A DNA stretch of 40,329 nucleotides, from assembly GCA_017532155.1 (NCBI GenBank), contig JAFXJP010000045.1:1-40329 (forward strand), given 5' to 3'. Both the position numbers and the translations under genes were made by a program. The notes below the pieces were generated by a model. That model made no database searches. It saw only the letters and a list, made by a program, of their open reading frames with translations, and was not told the DNA's origin. Shown here in pieces: positions 8,499 through 16,345 of this stretch. How positions within the stretch are numbered: the stretch's first letter is position 1; the number at the start of each line of letters is the position of its first letter. The stretch is from Clostridia bacterium. GTDB lineage: Bacteria > Bacillota > Clostridia > Christensenellales > Aristaeellaceae.

Positions 8499-10307
8499 GT
8501 GGAGTGCAGGAACGAAAACTGTGATGAAATTACGAATAAATGGAGACATTCCGTAACCTGCACTTCTCCTGATACATGTATAGACTGCGGCGCTTCGTAT
8601 AGCGGCGGTGAAGCGGGACATGACTGGGAGAATAGCACAATCCATTCCAATGCGGAAGAGCACTGGTACGTTTGCAACGCTTGCGGAGAAGCGTGGAATT
8701 ACGGTAGCCATTATGCCTTGTGTATCAATCCGGGCAAATGCGATATCTGTGGTATTGAGTACAACGGAGAAGTCGAACATTACACCAATTCGGATACTGC
8801 CTATGAAGGCGATGACAAATATCACTGGTGCAACTGTGCTGGCTGTGGCGTGAAACTTGAGGCAGAAGAGCACCGTTCTTCCTGTGAAAATCCTGGCGTA
8901 TGTGCCCAGTGTGGCATGGAAGTAGGCGATGATGTAGAAGTGATGCACTATCGCTATGCTGATACCCCCTATGAGTACGACGAAACGCACCATTGGTTCA
9001 TCTGCATTGAGTGTAATGAGCCGGCCCTTAAGAGGGAGCATAAATTTGCAGAGACTGAGCGCGACGAGAGCAAGGTAGTATATACTTGTGGCTGTGGTGC
9101 AACGAAGGAAGAAATTCTGCACACTGAATGCATCTTTGTGGAAAGCAGCAGGGTAGAGGCTTCCTGCGGTGTAGCGGGAAAAATTGTTTATTCCTGTGAG
9201 TGCGGCGAAATCAAAACTGAGGAAATTCCCGCTCTGACGCATAAGTATGCTACTGCCGAGACGCCCGCGACGTGCGAGGAAGACGGCAAGAAGGTTATGA
9301 CCTGCGCCAATTGCGGCGATGAAAAGACCGAAGTAATTCCTGCAATTGGTCATAAATATGATACCGTCGAGACGCCCGCGACATGTTGGAAAGAAGGTAA
9401 AAAGGTAACAACCTGCGCCAACTGCGGCGAAAAGACCACCGAAGTGTTGCCCATTACAAAGCATGTATATAAAACCATTGCCAATACGGCTGCCAAGTGT
9501 ACTGTGGATGGCGAGCGCGTGATTCAGTGCACGGGATGCGGGAAAGAAATTGCGAGTGTCATACCTGCGACAGGGCATAAGTATGAGTTGGTTTCTGATA
9601 CAGCTCCCACCTGTGAATCTGAGGGTGAAACGCTTTCTGTGTGCAGCGCCTGCGGTTTCGAGCTGGCTGAAATTTCGCCTGCCACCGGTCATGCTTATGG
9701 CAGTTATACAGCTCAGGGCGATGGTACGCATGTGGCGGAATGCGCGGTCTGCGGCAACGAACGACAGCGGGACTGCAGCTATCAAAATGTGACCACCAAT
9801 GGCATTACGCTGACTGTTTGTACGGTTTGCGGTTATACGCGTTTTGCACATATCGACATTGCGCCGGTTGCTGATTTGACACCCGATGCTGCAAAAGCGC
9901 CTGCCGAGGAAGCGGATTCTGTAACACCTGACACATTGTTTGTCCCTGAAAAGGTGGAAAATATCATTGTGAAATCCGTAAAGGGTGAGCAGGAAGAAGC
10001 TCTTCCCGCTGGGGTGCAGCTGGTTGTATACGATCAATCCGCCATGCTGCAGGAGGATTCGCCCATTCTGGCACTGTACACAATTGGCTTGGAAAGCGAT
10101 GGCTATGCGCGTGATTCCGAAGCGATTCTGCATATCGAACTGCCTCTTGCAGAGAATCAAACAGCCGCAGATTTTGCGCAGTATAAGCTCGTCGTCATTC
10201 ATGCAGATGGTACGCTGACCGAAATTGAATATGTGATCGAAGAAGGTAAGATCATTTTTGAAACGAATATGGTTGGCGTATTCGCTTTCCTGCCCATCGA
10301 AGAATAA
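8499..10307 (+). CDS. Continuation of the Cys/His/Trp-repeat protein after the nonsense codon
   Basis: It is in the same frame as 5730-8480 and completes the unit split by the TAA. About four more HW/CW units come first (EHWYVCNACG, YHWCNCAGCG, HHWFICIECN). A second repeat type follows at 9200-9700: TC-EDGKKVMTCANCG-KTEVIPA-GHKY, about five copies, a motif common in clostridial surface proteins. A Pro/Ala/Asp linker and a ~120-residue beta-rich domain (from LFVPEKVENIIVKSV to VFAFLPIEE) end it. No credible start exists: the GTG at 8499 lacks a ribosome binding site and the next in-frame ATG is far inside. It is therefore either silent, reached by readthrough, or joined in unmutated relatives. 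No LPxTG or membrane anchor is seen. Confidence 0.7.
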   Translation: MECRNENCDEITNKWRHSVTCTSPDTCIDCGASYSGGEAGHDWENSTIHSNAEEHWYVCNACGEAWNYGSHYALCINPGKCDICGIEYNGEVEHYTNSDTAYEGDDKYHWCNCAGCGVKLEAEEHRSSCENPGVCAQCGMEVGDDVEVMHYRYADTPYEYDETHHWFICIECNEPALKREHKFAETERDESKVVYTCGCGATKEEILHTECIFVESSRVEASCGVAGKIVYSCECGEIKTEEIPALTHKYATAETPATCEEDGKKVMTCANCGDEKTEVIPAIGHKYDTVETPATCWKEGKKVTTCANCGEKTTEVLPITKHVYKTIANTAAKCTVDGERVIQCTGCGKEIASVIPATGHKYELVSDTAPTCESEGETLSVCSACGFELAEISPATGHAYGSYTAQGDGTHVAECAVCGNERQRDCSYQNVTTNGITLTVCTVCGYTRFAHIDIAPVADLTPDAAKAPAEEADSVTPDTLFVPEKVENIIVKSVKGEQEEALPAGVQLVVYDQSAMLQEDSPILALYTIGLESDGYARDSEAILHIELPLAENQTAADFAQYKLVVIHADGTLTEIEYVIEEGKIIFETNMVGVFAFLPIEE

Positions 10308-10322
10308 CTCCTTTATCTTTAA

Positions 10323-10356
10323 AACGGCGTGATGAAAAATCACGCCGTTGTTTTTT
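10323..10356 (+). terminator. Terminator of the Cys-rich repeat protein gene
   Basis: Stem AACGGCGTGA / TCACGCCGTT (10 bp), loop TGAAAAA, then G and six T. An intact terminator behind the second half fits a single transcription unit from 5730. Confidence 0.88.
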
Positions 10357-10360
10357 GTAT

Positions 10361-10387
10361 AAAAAGGCCACCAGATCAACTGGTGGC
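10361..10387 (-). terminator. Terminator of the PHP-domain gene
   Basis: Minus strand: stem GCCACCAG / CTGGTGGC (8 bp), five-base loop, then CTTTTT. It lies back to back with the plus-strand terminator at 10323-10356. Confidence 0.82.
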
Positions 10388-10413
10388 TAAGACATGAAGC
10401 TGCAGGCGATGAA

Positions 10414-11250
10414 TTACCAGAGGTCTTCTTCTTTGAGTTCTACAATATCGCCATCTTTGAAGCCGGCGGCGGTCAGGTATTTTTCAGCCAGCAGATGGCC
10501 GTCCTTATATTCGCTGTGCGAATCCGAGCCGTAGGTGACGGGGATGCCCATTTCATGCAGCTCGCGCAGGAATTCGGCGTACTGGCAGCGGAATTTTTCG
10601 GTTTTCTTGGTTGGACGGAAGAAATGCGCGTTGCACTCCACATATTTGTGGTTTTCCTTGAGCGCGGCGGCGATATCCATGTTCATGCTGCGGGGGATGA
10701 CGGAGAAATCTTCGTACCACAAGCCTTTGCTGCTCCACCAGGGGTGGCCCAGGATGGTGACGCGCTCGTCGCAGGCCAGATACATTTGCTGGCGATACCA
10801 CTCTTTGATGCACGCATCACGGTCAGGTTCCAGGGCTTTGGCGTTTGGCACGTCCACGCGCCAATGCGCCGCGCCGATGGCATAGCGCACGCCCTGGGCC
10901 ATCAGCTCTTGCTTTGTCTGGCCCAGCTCAATGGCGTAGGGGGCAGACTGCACGGGCGCGATATAACCTTCGCGCGTGCCGGTTTTGGCGATATGATCAA
11001 ACTCCGGCTTTTCGATGGGCGTCAGCTCTACGCCCTGGATCATGAAAGAGCAATTTTTTTGAAACTCGCGTACGATTTTAACAGAGGTTTTCAGATCGTT
11101 GCGAAATTTTTCATCGTTAAAATTGAGATGGTCGGTGATGCCGACCTTGCGGAAGCCGTATTTCTGGGCGCTGTCGGCGATCTGCTGGAGGGTGAGGGTT
11201 GCATCGTAGGAGGCTTCGCTGTGGATGTGCCAGTCGGAGTGAATCAGCAT
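10414..11250 (-). CDS. PHP-domain metal-dependent phosphoesterase (histidinol-phosphatase-like)
   Basis: A 278-residue PHP-fold protein. The N-terminal metal motif DWHIHSEASYD (His8, His10), the second block GITDHLNF (Asp40, His41), GVELTP, GHPWW and GSDSHS near the C-terminus give the usual trinuclear metal site. The family hydrolyses phosphate esters (histidinol phosphate, nucleotides or unknown). No histidine biosynthesis genes are nearby, so histidinol phosphatase activity is not supported by context. The start at 11250 has a GAGGTAA site. The yerC terminator at 11313-11340 lies upstream, so it is probably transcribed separately. Confidence 0.82.
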   Translation of the reverse strand: MLIHSDWHIHSEASYDATLTLQQIADSAQKYGFRKVGITDHLNFNDEKFRNDLKTSVKIVREFQKNCSFMIQGVELTPIEKPEFDHIAKTGTREGYIAPVQSAPYAIELGQTKQELMAQGVRYAIGAAHWRVDVPNAKALEPDRDACIKEWYRQQMYLACDERVTILGHPWWSSKGLWYEDFSVIPRSMNMDIAAALKENHKYVECNAHFFRPTKKTEKFRCQYAEFLRELHEMGIPVTYGSDSHSEYKDGHLLAEKYLTAAGFKDGDIVELKEEDLW

Positions 11251-11312
11251 GACGGTTACCTCGCTTTGCTTATATTATCTGTATCATACTGCACGGCACG
11301 GAAAAAGTAAAG

Positions 11313-11340
11313 AAAAAAGCCGATGGAGAATCCACGGCTT
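11313..11340 (-). terminator. Terminator overlapping the end of the YerC-like gene
   Basis: Minus strand: AAGCCG-TGG / CCA-CGGCTT with one bulged base and a five-base loop, followed by a T-run. The stem overlaps the stop codon at 11339. Confidence 0.7.
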
Positions 11341-11638
11341 ATTTATCCGGTACGGGAGAAACGGTGCTTTGCAGCAGCCTGGAATAGCCCTTGCCGTACT
11401 GCACGCAGCGGGAAACGCGGCTTAATGTGGCGGAGGAGATATTGGCTTTTTCCATCACCTGCGCGTAGGTATCGCCCTGCATCAGCAGCTTGGCGGCATG
11501 GCAGCGCTCGGCCATGTTATCTATTTCTTTGATCGTGCACATATCCTCAAACAGCGCGCGGCAGTCTTCGGCATTGTCAAGCGATGCAATAAACTCGTAC
11601 AGCGCCTGGATTTTTTGCTGTTTTGTGATCTGTGACAT
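11339..11638 (-). CDS. YerC/YecD-family TrpR-like DNA-binding protein
   Basis: A 99-residue protein of the TrpR-related YerC/YecD family. After a short N-terminal helix (KQQKIQALYEFIASL) come the LFEDMCTIKEIDNMAERCHAAKLL region and the helix-turn-helix TYAQVMEKANISSATLSRVSRCVQYG, as in TrpR. The family is usually a small transcriptional repressor of unknown ligand. It starts 12 bases after the amino-acid ABC ATPase gene, so it is probably last in that operon and may regulate it (inference). The start at 11638 follows a GGAGA site. Confidence 0.9.
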   Translation of the reverse strand: MSQITKQQKIQALYEFIASLDNAEDCRALFEDMCTIKEIDNMAERCHAAKLLMQGDTYAQVMEKANISSATLSRVSRCVQYGKGYSRLLQSTVSPVPDK

Positions 11639-11650
11639 AGGGCAGTCTCC

Positions 11651-12403
11651 TTAATATTTTTCGCTGGCGCCGCGCAGGAAGGCGCGGGTACGTTCGCTTT
11701 GCGGGTGATCGATCACGCGCTCGGGCGCGCCCATTTCCTCAATCACACCATCTGCCATATATATTATCACATCTGCCACGTTTTTAGCAAATTCGATTTC
11801 ATGCGTCACAACGATCATGGTATGGCCTTCATCCTTGAGTGAGCGAATGACGCGCAGCACCTCGCCCGTGAGCTCGGGATCCAGTGCGCTGGTGGGCTCG
11901 TCAAAGCAGAGGATATCGGGACTGAGCGCCAGGGCGCGGGCGATGGCTACGCGCTGCTGCTGGCCGCCGGACAGCTGATAGGGATAGGACTGGGCGCGGT
12001 TTTCAAGACCTACCTGCCGCAAAAGGGAGAGCGCTTTTTCGCTGATTTCCTTTTCCGTGCCGCGCTTTAAAAGCCTGGGCGCCAGGGCGACATTCTGCAG
12101 CGCGGTGTACTGCGGAAAGAGATTGAAGGACTGGAAGACCAGGCCGAAATGCAGCCGGTTTTGCTGCAGCTGCGTTTCCGTCAGCGGCCGGCCGGCCTGG
12201 AAGATGGGCATGCCATCCACATAAATGGTGCCCTGATCGGGCGTCTCCAGAAAATTGAGGCAGCGCAAAAGCGTGGTTTTACCACTGCCCGAGGAGCCGA
12301 TGATGGCTGCCACCTGGCCCTTTTCCAGCGAAAAGGAAATGCCCTTGAGCACTTCGATATCGCCAAAGTTTTTTTGAATTCCTTCTACTTGCAGTACTGG
12401 CAT
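11651..12403 (-). CDS. Polar amino-acid ABC transporter ATP-binding protein
   Basis: A 250-residue ATPase of the GlnQ/HisP type. Walker A GSSGSGKT is at residues 36-43, the signature LSGGQQQ at 144-150 and Walker B ILCFDEP at 164-170, followed by TSALDPE and the switch His in VVTHE. It powers uptake of an amino acid through the permease encoded just upstream. The start at 12403 is preferred over the in-frame ATG at 12445 because it has an AGAGG site and directly follows the permease stop codon. The alternative would overlap the permease by 41 bases. Confidence 0.93.
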   Translation of the reverse strand: MPVLQVEGIQKNFGDIEVLKGISFSLEKGQVAAIIGSSGSGKTTLLRCLNFLETPDQGTIYVDGMPIFQAGRPLTETQLQQNRLHFGLVFQSFNLFPQYTALQNVALAPRLLKRGTEKEISEKALSLLRQVGLENRAQSYPYQLSGGQQQRVAIARALALSPDILCFDEPTSALDPELTGEVLRVIRSLKDEGHTMIVVTHEIEFAKNVADVIIYMADGVIEEMGAPERVIDHPQSERTRAFLRGASEKY

Positions 12404-12404
12404 A

Positions 12405-13046
12405 TTAACCTCTGAAATAATCAAGCTTCTTTTCGATGCGGGCAAAGAGCACGGTGAGCAAACCGTTGAAAATCAGGAAGAATGCGCCCGTGTAGAACAG
12501 CGGCCAGATGAGGCCTTTTTTGATGAAGTTCTGGCCCATGTAGATGACCTCGTACACGGCAATGATGCGCGAAAGCGAGGTGTCCTTCACCAGCGTGATC
12601 ACTTCGTTGCTCATGGGCGCCAGGATGCGCTTGACCACCTGCAGCAGCACCACGCGGAAGAAGATCTGCGTTTTGGACATGCCCAGCACCTGCCCGGCCT
12701 CAAACTGTCCCTTGGGGATGCTCTCAATGCCGCCGCGGTAAATCTCCGAAAAATAGCAGGCGTAATTGATGGCAAAGGCCACGATGACGGCGGTGAAGCG
12801 ATCCAGCGAGGGCAGGCCGAACATCAGCCCGGGGCCGTAGAAGATGATGATGAGCTGCAGCATCAGCGGCGAGCCGCGGATAATCCACACGAACGTGCGC
12901 ACGGCCCATTTCAGCGGGGTGAAACGACTCATGGATCCAAAACACACCACAAGCCCCAGCGGCAGGGCAAAGAGCAGCGTGAGACAGAAAATCTGGATGT
13001 TTTCCCAGAAGCCGCGCAGAAGTTCGTTGGTAACGGTGAGGAACAT
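12405..13046 (-). CDS. Amino-acid ABC transporter permease
   Basis: A 213-residue HisM/GlnP-type permease with about five membrane segments: IFCLTLLFALPLGLVVCFG, LMLQLIIIFYGPGLMFG, FTAVIVAFAINYACYF, the region before VYEVIYM, and FFLIFNGLLTVLFA. The RGSPLMLQL motif and the EAA-loop EAGQVLGMSKTQIFFRVVL, which docks the ATPase, are intact. AAGGAG precedes the start. It lies between the ATPase gene and, across a 330-base repeat-filled gap, the binding-protein gene. Confidence 0.93.
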   Translation of the reverse strand: MFLTVTNELLRGFWENIQIFCLTLLFALPLGLVVCFGSMSRFTPLKWAVRTFVWIIRGSPLMLQLIIIFYGPGLMFGLPSLDRFTAVIVAFAINYACYFSEIYRGGIESIPKGQFEAGQVLGMSKTQIFFRVVLLQVVKRILAPMSNEVITLVKDTSLSRIIAVYEVIYMGQNFIKKGLIWPLFYTGAFFLIFNGLLTVLFARIEKKLDYFRG

Positions 13047-13376
13047 GGCGGGCGCTCCTTGTATAGTTAATCGAGTTTTGAGAAGGACAACGCCAGCTGC
13101 GGCTGGCTACACATCATCCGGCGCACGATGCTCGCCGCCTTCCTCTTGAGGGGAAGCTGTCACGGCTTGCTGTGACTGTTGAAGTGTAGTCGCCGCAGCG
13201 GCGTTATCTGGATCTTGTTTGTCCGCGTGGGACGGCTGGTGCCAACACACAACGTGATCGGCATAGGCTCCGGGCACTGCCCGGTGACAGCGGCGTTATC
13301 TGGATCTTGTTTGTCCACGTGGGACGGCTGGTGCCAACACACAACATGATCGGCACAGGCTCCGGGCACTGCCCGG
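13047..13376. other. Repeat-filled gap between binding protein and permease genes
   Basis: No gene is supported. The gap holds a short copy of the TIR element (13106-13190) and two tandem 92-base repeats (13196-13379). It separates genes that are usually nearly adjacent, so the elements were probably inserted into the operon. Confidence 0.7.
13106..13190 (+). repeat. Short degenerate copy of the GCTACACCTCAT-type inverted-end element
   Basis: It begins GCTACACATCATCCGG and ends GAAGTGTAG, with the diagnostic TTGAGGGGAAGCTGTC core inside. It resembles the longer copies at 21152 and 34916 but lacks their first CTTCCCCTCAAGGGGAAG arm. The flanking hairpin GCCAGC-TGC-GGCTGGC matches the one beside the 35-kb copy. 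Confidence 0.75.
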
Positions 13377-13379
13377 TTA
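13196..13379. repeat. Two tandem 92-base direct repeats
   Basis: Copy 1 spans 13196-13287 and copy 2 13288-13379, with four differences (for example CCGCGTGG/CCACGTGG and AACGTGAT/AACATGAT). Each ends in the palindrome CCGGGCACTGCCCGG. Copy 2 ends exactly at the stop codon of the binding-protein gene, so that stop is part of the repeat. Confidence 0.9.
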
Positions 13380-14153
13380 CTTGACTTCCGCCAGCGTCAG
13401 CTGATACTTATCCGCCAGCTGCTGCAGCCAGCCGCTGTTGCGCTGCACCTGCATGAAGTCGTTGAACTTTTCAACCAGATCGGAGCCCTTGCGGAAGCCA
13501 ACGCCATATTCCTCGCTGGTGAGCGCCAGGCCTACGCCCAGATCGGCATAGCTGGTGTTTTCGCCCGTCATGGCGTTGGCCATGGTGATGTCAATCACGC
13601 AGGCGTCGGCAGTGCCGGCAGCCACTTCCATCAGCGCCGCGGTCTGATCCTGCAGCGCCACGTATTCGGTGATGCCGATGCCCTTGAGCGCATCCTCGCC
13701 TACCGAGCCGCTTTCCACAGCGAAATTCAGGCTCTTGAGGCTTTCGACGTCAGGATAATTGGCCAAAGCATCCTGCTTCATGACCACGACCTGCGCATTG
13801 ACAACATAGGGATTAGAGCAGGAGGTGTTGTTGAGCACATCCTCGCTGATGGTCATGCCGTTCCAGATGACGTCGATGTTCTTGGTGTCCAGTTCGAAGA
13901 ACTTCATGCCCCAGTCGGACAGAACGAAGAACTCGATCTCCACGCCCAAATCCTTGGCAAATTCGCGGGCGAACTCGGCGTCAAAGCCCGTCCATTCGCC
14001 GTCTTCGAGATAATCCATCGGCGCGTAATCCGTGATGCCGACGATCAGCTTGCCCTTGTTCTGGATGTAGGCCAGATCAGAATCCTCCGCTAGCGCGGGG
14101 ATCATGGTGCACAGGAGGACGAGGGAGATGAGAATGGACAGCAGCTTTTTCAT
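13377..14153 (-). CDS. Amino-acid ABC transporter substrate-binding protein
   Basis: A 258-residue family-3 solute-binding protein. The signal peptide is MKKLLSILISLVLLCTMIPALA; the Cys in it is not in a good lipobox, so cleavage by signal peptidase I after ALA is favoured. Hallmarks are KGKLIVGITDYAPMDY, WTGFDAEFAREFAKDLG, the IDVIWNGMTIS block and YGVGFRKGSDL near the end. It captures a polar amino acid outside the membrane and delivers it to the permease at 12405. First gene of the operon, with a strong promoter at 14203-14231. Ligand not deducible. The stop codon lies at the edge of a tandem repeat. Confidence 0.93.
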   Translation of the reverse strand: MKKLLSILISLVLLCTMIPALAEDSDLAYIQNKGKLIVGITDYAPMDYLEDGEWTGFDAEFAREFAKDLGVEIEFFVLSDWGMKFFELDTKNIDVIWNGMTISEDVLNNTSCSNPYVVNAQVVVMKQDALANYPDVESLKSLNFAVESGSVGEDALKGIGITEYVALQDQTAALMEVAAGTADACVIDITMANAMTGENTSYADLGVGLALTSEEYGVGFRKGSDLVEKFNDFMQVQRNSGWLQQLADKYQLTLAEVK

Positions 14154-14202
14154 GGTGATAAATTCCTTTCAAAAAATAATAGTTTTCTAAGGGGATGAAT
14201 GC

Positions 14203-14231
14203 ATTATACTTTATCACACTAAAGTTGTAAA
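14203..14231 (-). promoter_or_regulatory. Promoter of the amino-acid ABC transporter operon
   Basis: Minus strand: TTTACA (14226-14231), 17-base spacer, perfect TATAAT (14203-14208), 50 bases upstream of the start codon. Confidence 0.75.
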
Positions 14232-14341
14232 GAGGAAAAAAAGCAAAATGGAGGATTTCGGCGGAACTGATATAATTTAGCGCTTTAGTTTGGTGAAGTG
14301 ATACAAAAGTATAAGGCAGAAACTGGTGTTGAAAACGAAAA

Positions 14342-14371
14342 AGAGCCGTTCTGTTTGCACAGAACGGCTCT
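14342..14371 (-). terminator. Second terminator hairpin between the ECF gene and the ABC operon
   Basis: Perfect 12-base-pair stem AGAGCCGTTCTG / CAGAACGGCTCT; on the minus strand it is followed by TTTTTC. It lies 70 bases beyond the ECF-gene terminator, so it acts as a backup or ends a short unseen transcript. The rest of the 312-base gap 14154-14465 holds only the ABC promoter and nothing else recognised. Confidence 0.75.
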
Positions 14372-14437
14372 GATTGGATGATTGTATGCTTATCGCATTA
14401 ATCGAAGAAGATTTGTGGTAACAATAAAAAAGCATGC

Positions 14438-14467
14438 AAAAAGAGCCTCCGGAGAGGCTCTTTTTTT
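14438..14467 (-). terminator. Terminator of the ECF S-component gene
   Basis: Stem AGAGCCTC / GAGGCTCT flanked by A-run and T-run, so it can work on both strands. It abuts the stop codon at 14466. Confidence 0.85.
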
Positions 14468-15011
14468 ACTTGCGCGCGGTCATCCACGGCAGCGCCTTTT
14501 GCAGCGCCAGCACGATCGCGGGGATCAGCACGATGTGCAGAATCATGCCGGGAATCGCCTGCGTGAGCGCGCCCGACAGGAAGGCGGCCCAGGTGAACGC
14601 CGTGCCGCTTACGCCCGAAAGCACCAGGCGCACCACGCCCCACACCACGCGGCCGGCAACCATGGCCGACAAGAGGCTGACGTACACATACATCGGCTTG
14701 CGGGGCAGCGCATGATAGAGCAGGCCGGAAACGGCACCGTAGGTGGCCAGCTCCACGCACATGGCCACGCCCACCGGGAAAAGCGGCGGCATGCCAAAGA
14801 TCATAAAGCGTAGCAGCGGCGCCACCGCGCCCACAACCGCCGCCCAGGCGGGGCCGCACAAAAAGCCGCACAGCAGCACCGGAATGTGCATCGGGCAGAG
14901 CATGCTGCCGATCTCCGGGATCTGCCCTGTGAGGAAAGGCAGTATCATGCAAAGCGCCAGACATACCGCTGCCAGCGTCAGCTTTTGAATACGAACAGAG
15001 TGCATGTTCAT
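14466..15011 (-). CDS. ECF-type transporter substrate-binding (S) component
   Basis: A 181-residue integral membrane protein with about six segments: LTLAAVCLALCMILPFL, HIPVLLCGFLCGPAWAAVVGAVAPLLRF, VGVAMCVELATYGAVSGLLY, VYVSLLSAMVAGRVVWGVV, AFLSGALTQAIPGMILHIVLIPAIVLAL. GSMLCPMHIPVLLCGF and the Gly/Ala-rich helices are typical of ECF S components that bind vitamins and pair with a shared EcfT/EcfA module encoded elsewhere. The start at 15011 (MNMHSV) is chosen because AAGGAG lies seven bases ahead; an upstream ATG would place the 15031-15067 hairpin inside the coding region. The substrate is not clear. Confidence 0.8.
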   Translation of the reverse strand: MNMHSVRIQKLTLAAVCLALCMILPFLTGQIPEIGSMLCPMHIPVLLCGFLCGPAWAAVVGAVAPLLRFMIFGMPPLFPVGVAMCVELATYGAVSGLLYHALPRKPMYVYVSLLSAMVAGRVVWGVVRLVLSGVSGTAFTWAAFLSGALTQAIPGMILHIVLIPAIVLALQKALPWMTARK

Positions 15012-15030
15012 GGATTTCTCCTTTTGCTGC

Positions 15031-15067
15031 CAATGAAAAGAGCCTCGAAAGAGGCTCTTTTTCATTG
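15031..15067 (-). terminator. Intercistronic terminator/attenuator between yhbY and the ECF gene
   Basis: A 16-base-pair near-perfect inverted repeat, CAATGAAAAGAGCCTC-GAAA-GAGGCTC..CATTG with one extra T. The A/T-rich outer stem provides a T-run within the arm. It lies directly after the yhbY stop and 19 bases before the ECF start, so it may lower ECF expression. Confidence 0.7.
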
Positions 15068-15070
15068 CAA

Positions 15071-15361
15071 TCAGAACTCAATCTTGGGTTCTTTTTCGTT
15101 GCGGCGATAGATCGAGAACTTGCGGCCGATGCACTGCACGGGCTGGGCGCCCAGCTTTTCGCACAGGATCTGGCACGCTTCGCGGGCGGTGTGAGGCGCC
15201 GTGTCCTGCACGGTGCACTTGATCAGCTCGCGGGCTTCGATCGCATCATAGGCTTCCTTCACGGTCGCCTCGGTCACGCCTTCCTTGCCGATGTACAGTA
15301 CAGGCTGAAGCGTATTGCACATGGAGCGAAGGGCGGCGCGCTGCTTACCAGTCAGTTCCAT
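15071..15361 (-). CDS. yhbY: YhbY-family (CRM domain) RNA-binding protein
   Basis: A 96-residue single CRM-domain protein. It begins LTGKQRAALRSMCNTLQPVLYIGKEGVT, contains the LIKCTVQD strand and ends with CIGRKFSIYRR. Family members bind pre-50S ribosomes and 23S rRNA. AAGGAG precedes the start. It lies 16 bases after tpiA in the same direction, so it is probably co-transcribed. A strong hairpin follows its stop codon. Confidence 0.95.
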   Translation of the reverse strand: MELTGKQRAALRSMCNTLQPVLYIGKEGVTEATVKEAYDAIEARELIKCTVQDTAPHTAREACQILCEKLGAQPVQCIGRKFSIYRRNEKEPKIEF

Positions 15362-15377
15362 TATAACTCCTTCGGGA

Positions 15378-16124
15378 TTAGAAATTGACGACCTTGGAGA
15401 AGTCCTCGGCCTTCAGGGACGCGCCGCCGATCAGGCCGCCGTCGATTTCGGGCTGCGCCATCAGGCCGGAAGCGTTCTTGGGATTCATGCTGCCGCCGTA
15501 CTGGATGCGGACCTTATCGGCCACGCGCTTGCCGTACTTGCGGGCGATGGCGGCGCGGATCACGCCGATGGTCTCGTTGGCCTGCTCATCGGTAGCGGTC
15601 AGGCCCGTGCCGATGGCCCAAACGGGCTCGTAGGCGATAACGACCTTCTTCACTTCGTCAGCGGTCATGCCGTTGAGGGCGGTGAGGGTCTGGTACTCCA
15701 TCAGGCTGTTGGTGTAGCCGCCTTCGCGCTGCTCCTTGCGCTCGCCCACGCAGATGATGGGGGTGATGCCATTGCGGATGGCAGCCAGGGAGCGGAGGTT
15801 GACGGTTTCGTCGGTTTCGCCAAAGTACTGGCGGCGCTCGCTGTGGCCAATGATGGCGTAATCAACGCCGCAGGCCTTGAGCATATCGGCGGAGAGCTCG
15901 CCCGTGTAGGCGCCACTTTCCTTCCAATGCATGTTCTGCACGCCGATCTTGATCTTGCTGCCGCGGGCAGCCTGCTTGGCAGCATGCACCAGCAGCGCGG
16001 GCACGCACAGAACGACGGTGCACTTGGCTTCCTTCACCAGGGGCTTGAGGGCCTGGATCATTTCGGTGGCTTCGGCGGGGGTCTTATTCATTTTCCAGTT
16101 GCCGGCGATAATGGGAGTACGCAT
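15378..16124 (-). CDS. tpiA: Triosephosphate isomerase
   Basis: A full-length 248-residue TIM. Catalytic residues are present: Lys11 in AGNWKMN, His94 in IIGHSERR and Glu166 in AYEPVWAIGTG (flexible loop 6). The phosphate-binding YGGSMNPKNA and GGLIGGASL motifs follow. It interconverts dihydroxyacetone phosphate and glyceraldehyde 3-phosphate in the cytoplasm. AAAGGAGA precedes the start. It is downstream of pgk on the same strand but separated by a 221-base gap filled by a structured repeat element (16165-16336), which may uncouple the two genes. Confidence 0.98.
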   Translation of the reverse strand: MRTPIIAGNWKMNKTPAEATEMIQALKPLVKEAKCTVVLCVPALLVHAAKQAARGSKIKIGVQNMHWKESGAYTGELSADMLKACGVDYAIIGHSERRQYFGETDETVNLRSLAAIRNGITPIICVGERKEQREGGYTNSLMEYQTLTALNGMTADEVKKVVIAYEPVWAIGTGLTATDEQANETIGVIRAAIARKYGKRVADKVRIQYGGSMNPKNASGLMAQPEIDGGLIGGASLKAEDFSKVVNF

Positions 16125-16164
16125 TGGTACAATCTCCTTTCAAAGTAGAGGTAATAACAAAATC

Positions 16165-16336
16165 GCGGGATGCATCGAAGGGCGCAGCGCCTTCGATTGA
16201 AACCCGCAGCGGCGGCATGTACGCCGCGAGGAGCAGCTGAAAGCTGCTTCCTATATCATTTTCTGGCCGTGCAGCGCAGCTGCACAAGAAAATGATGCAC
16301 CCCATAGGGAGACGGATTTATTCCGTCTCCCTATGG
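16165..16336 (-). repeat. Multi-hairpin 3' element, copy A (after pgk)
   Basis: Read on the minus strand from 16336: a 15-bp hairpin (GGGAGACGGA / TCCGTCTCCC), then GCATCATTTTC, a GTGCAGC-TGC-GCTGCAC hairpin closed by GAAAATGAT, a conserved AGCAGCT-TTC-AGCTGCT hairpin, and a terminal ATCGAAGG-CGCTGCGC-CCTTCGAT hairpin. Copy B follows pgi at 25886-26045. About 95 central bases are close to 87% identical by eye, and differing stem bases stay paired. Confidence 0.8.
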
Positions 16337-16345
16337 ATACTTTTA

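Noticed and set aside
5800-9100. Possible CRISPR-like periodicity
   Set aside because: The period comes from protein repeats with diverged DNA; there are no identical direct repeats with unique spacers.
5775-10379. Two very long antisense open frames (785 and 724 codons) opposite the Cys-rich repeat protein
   Set aside because: They arise from the biased codon pattern of the repeats. They have no ribosome binding site or recognisable domain, and they run through the terminators at 10323-10387.
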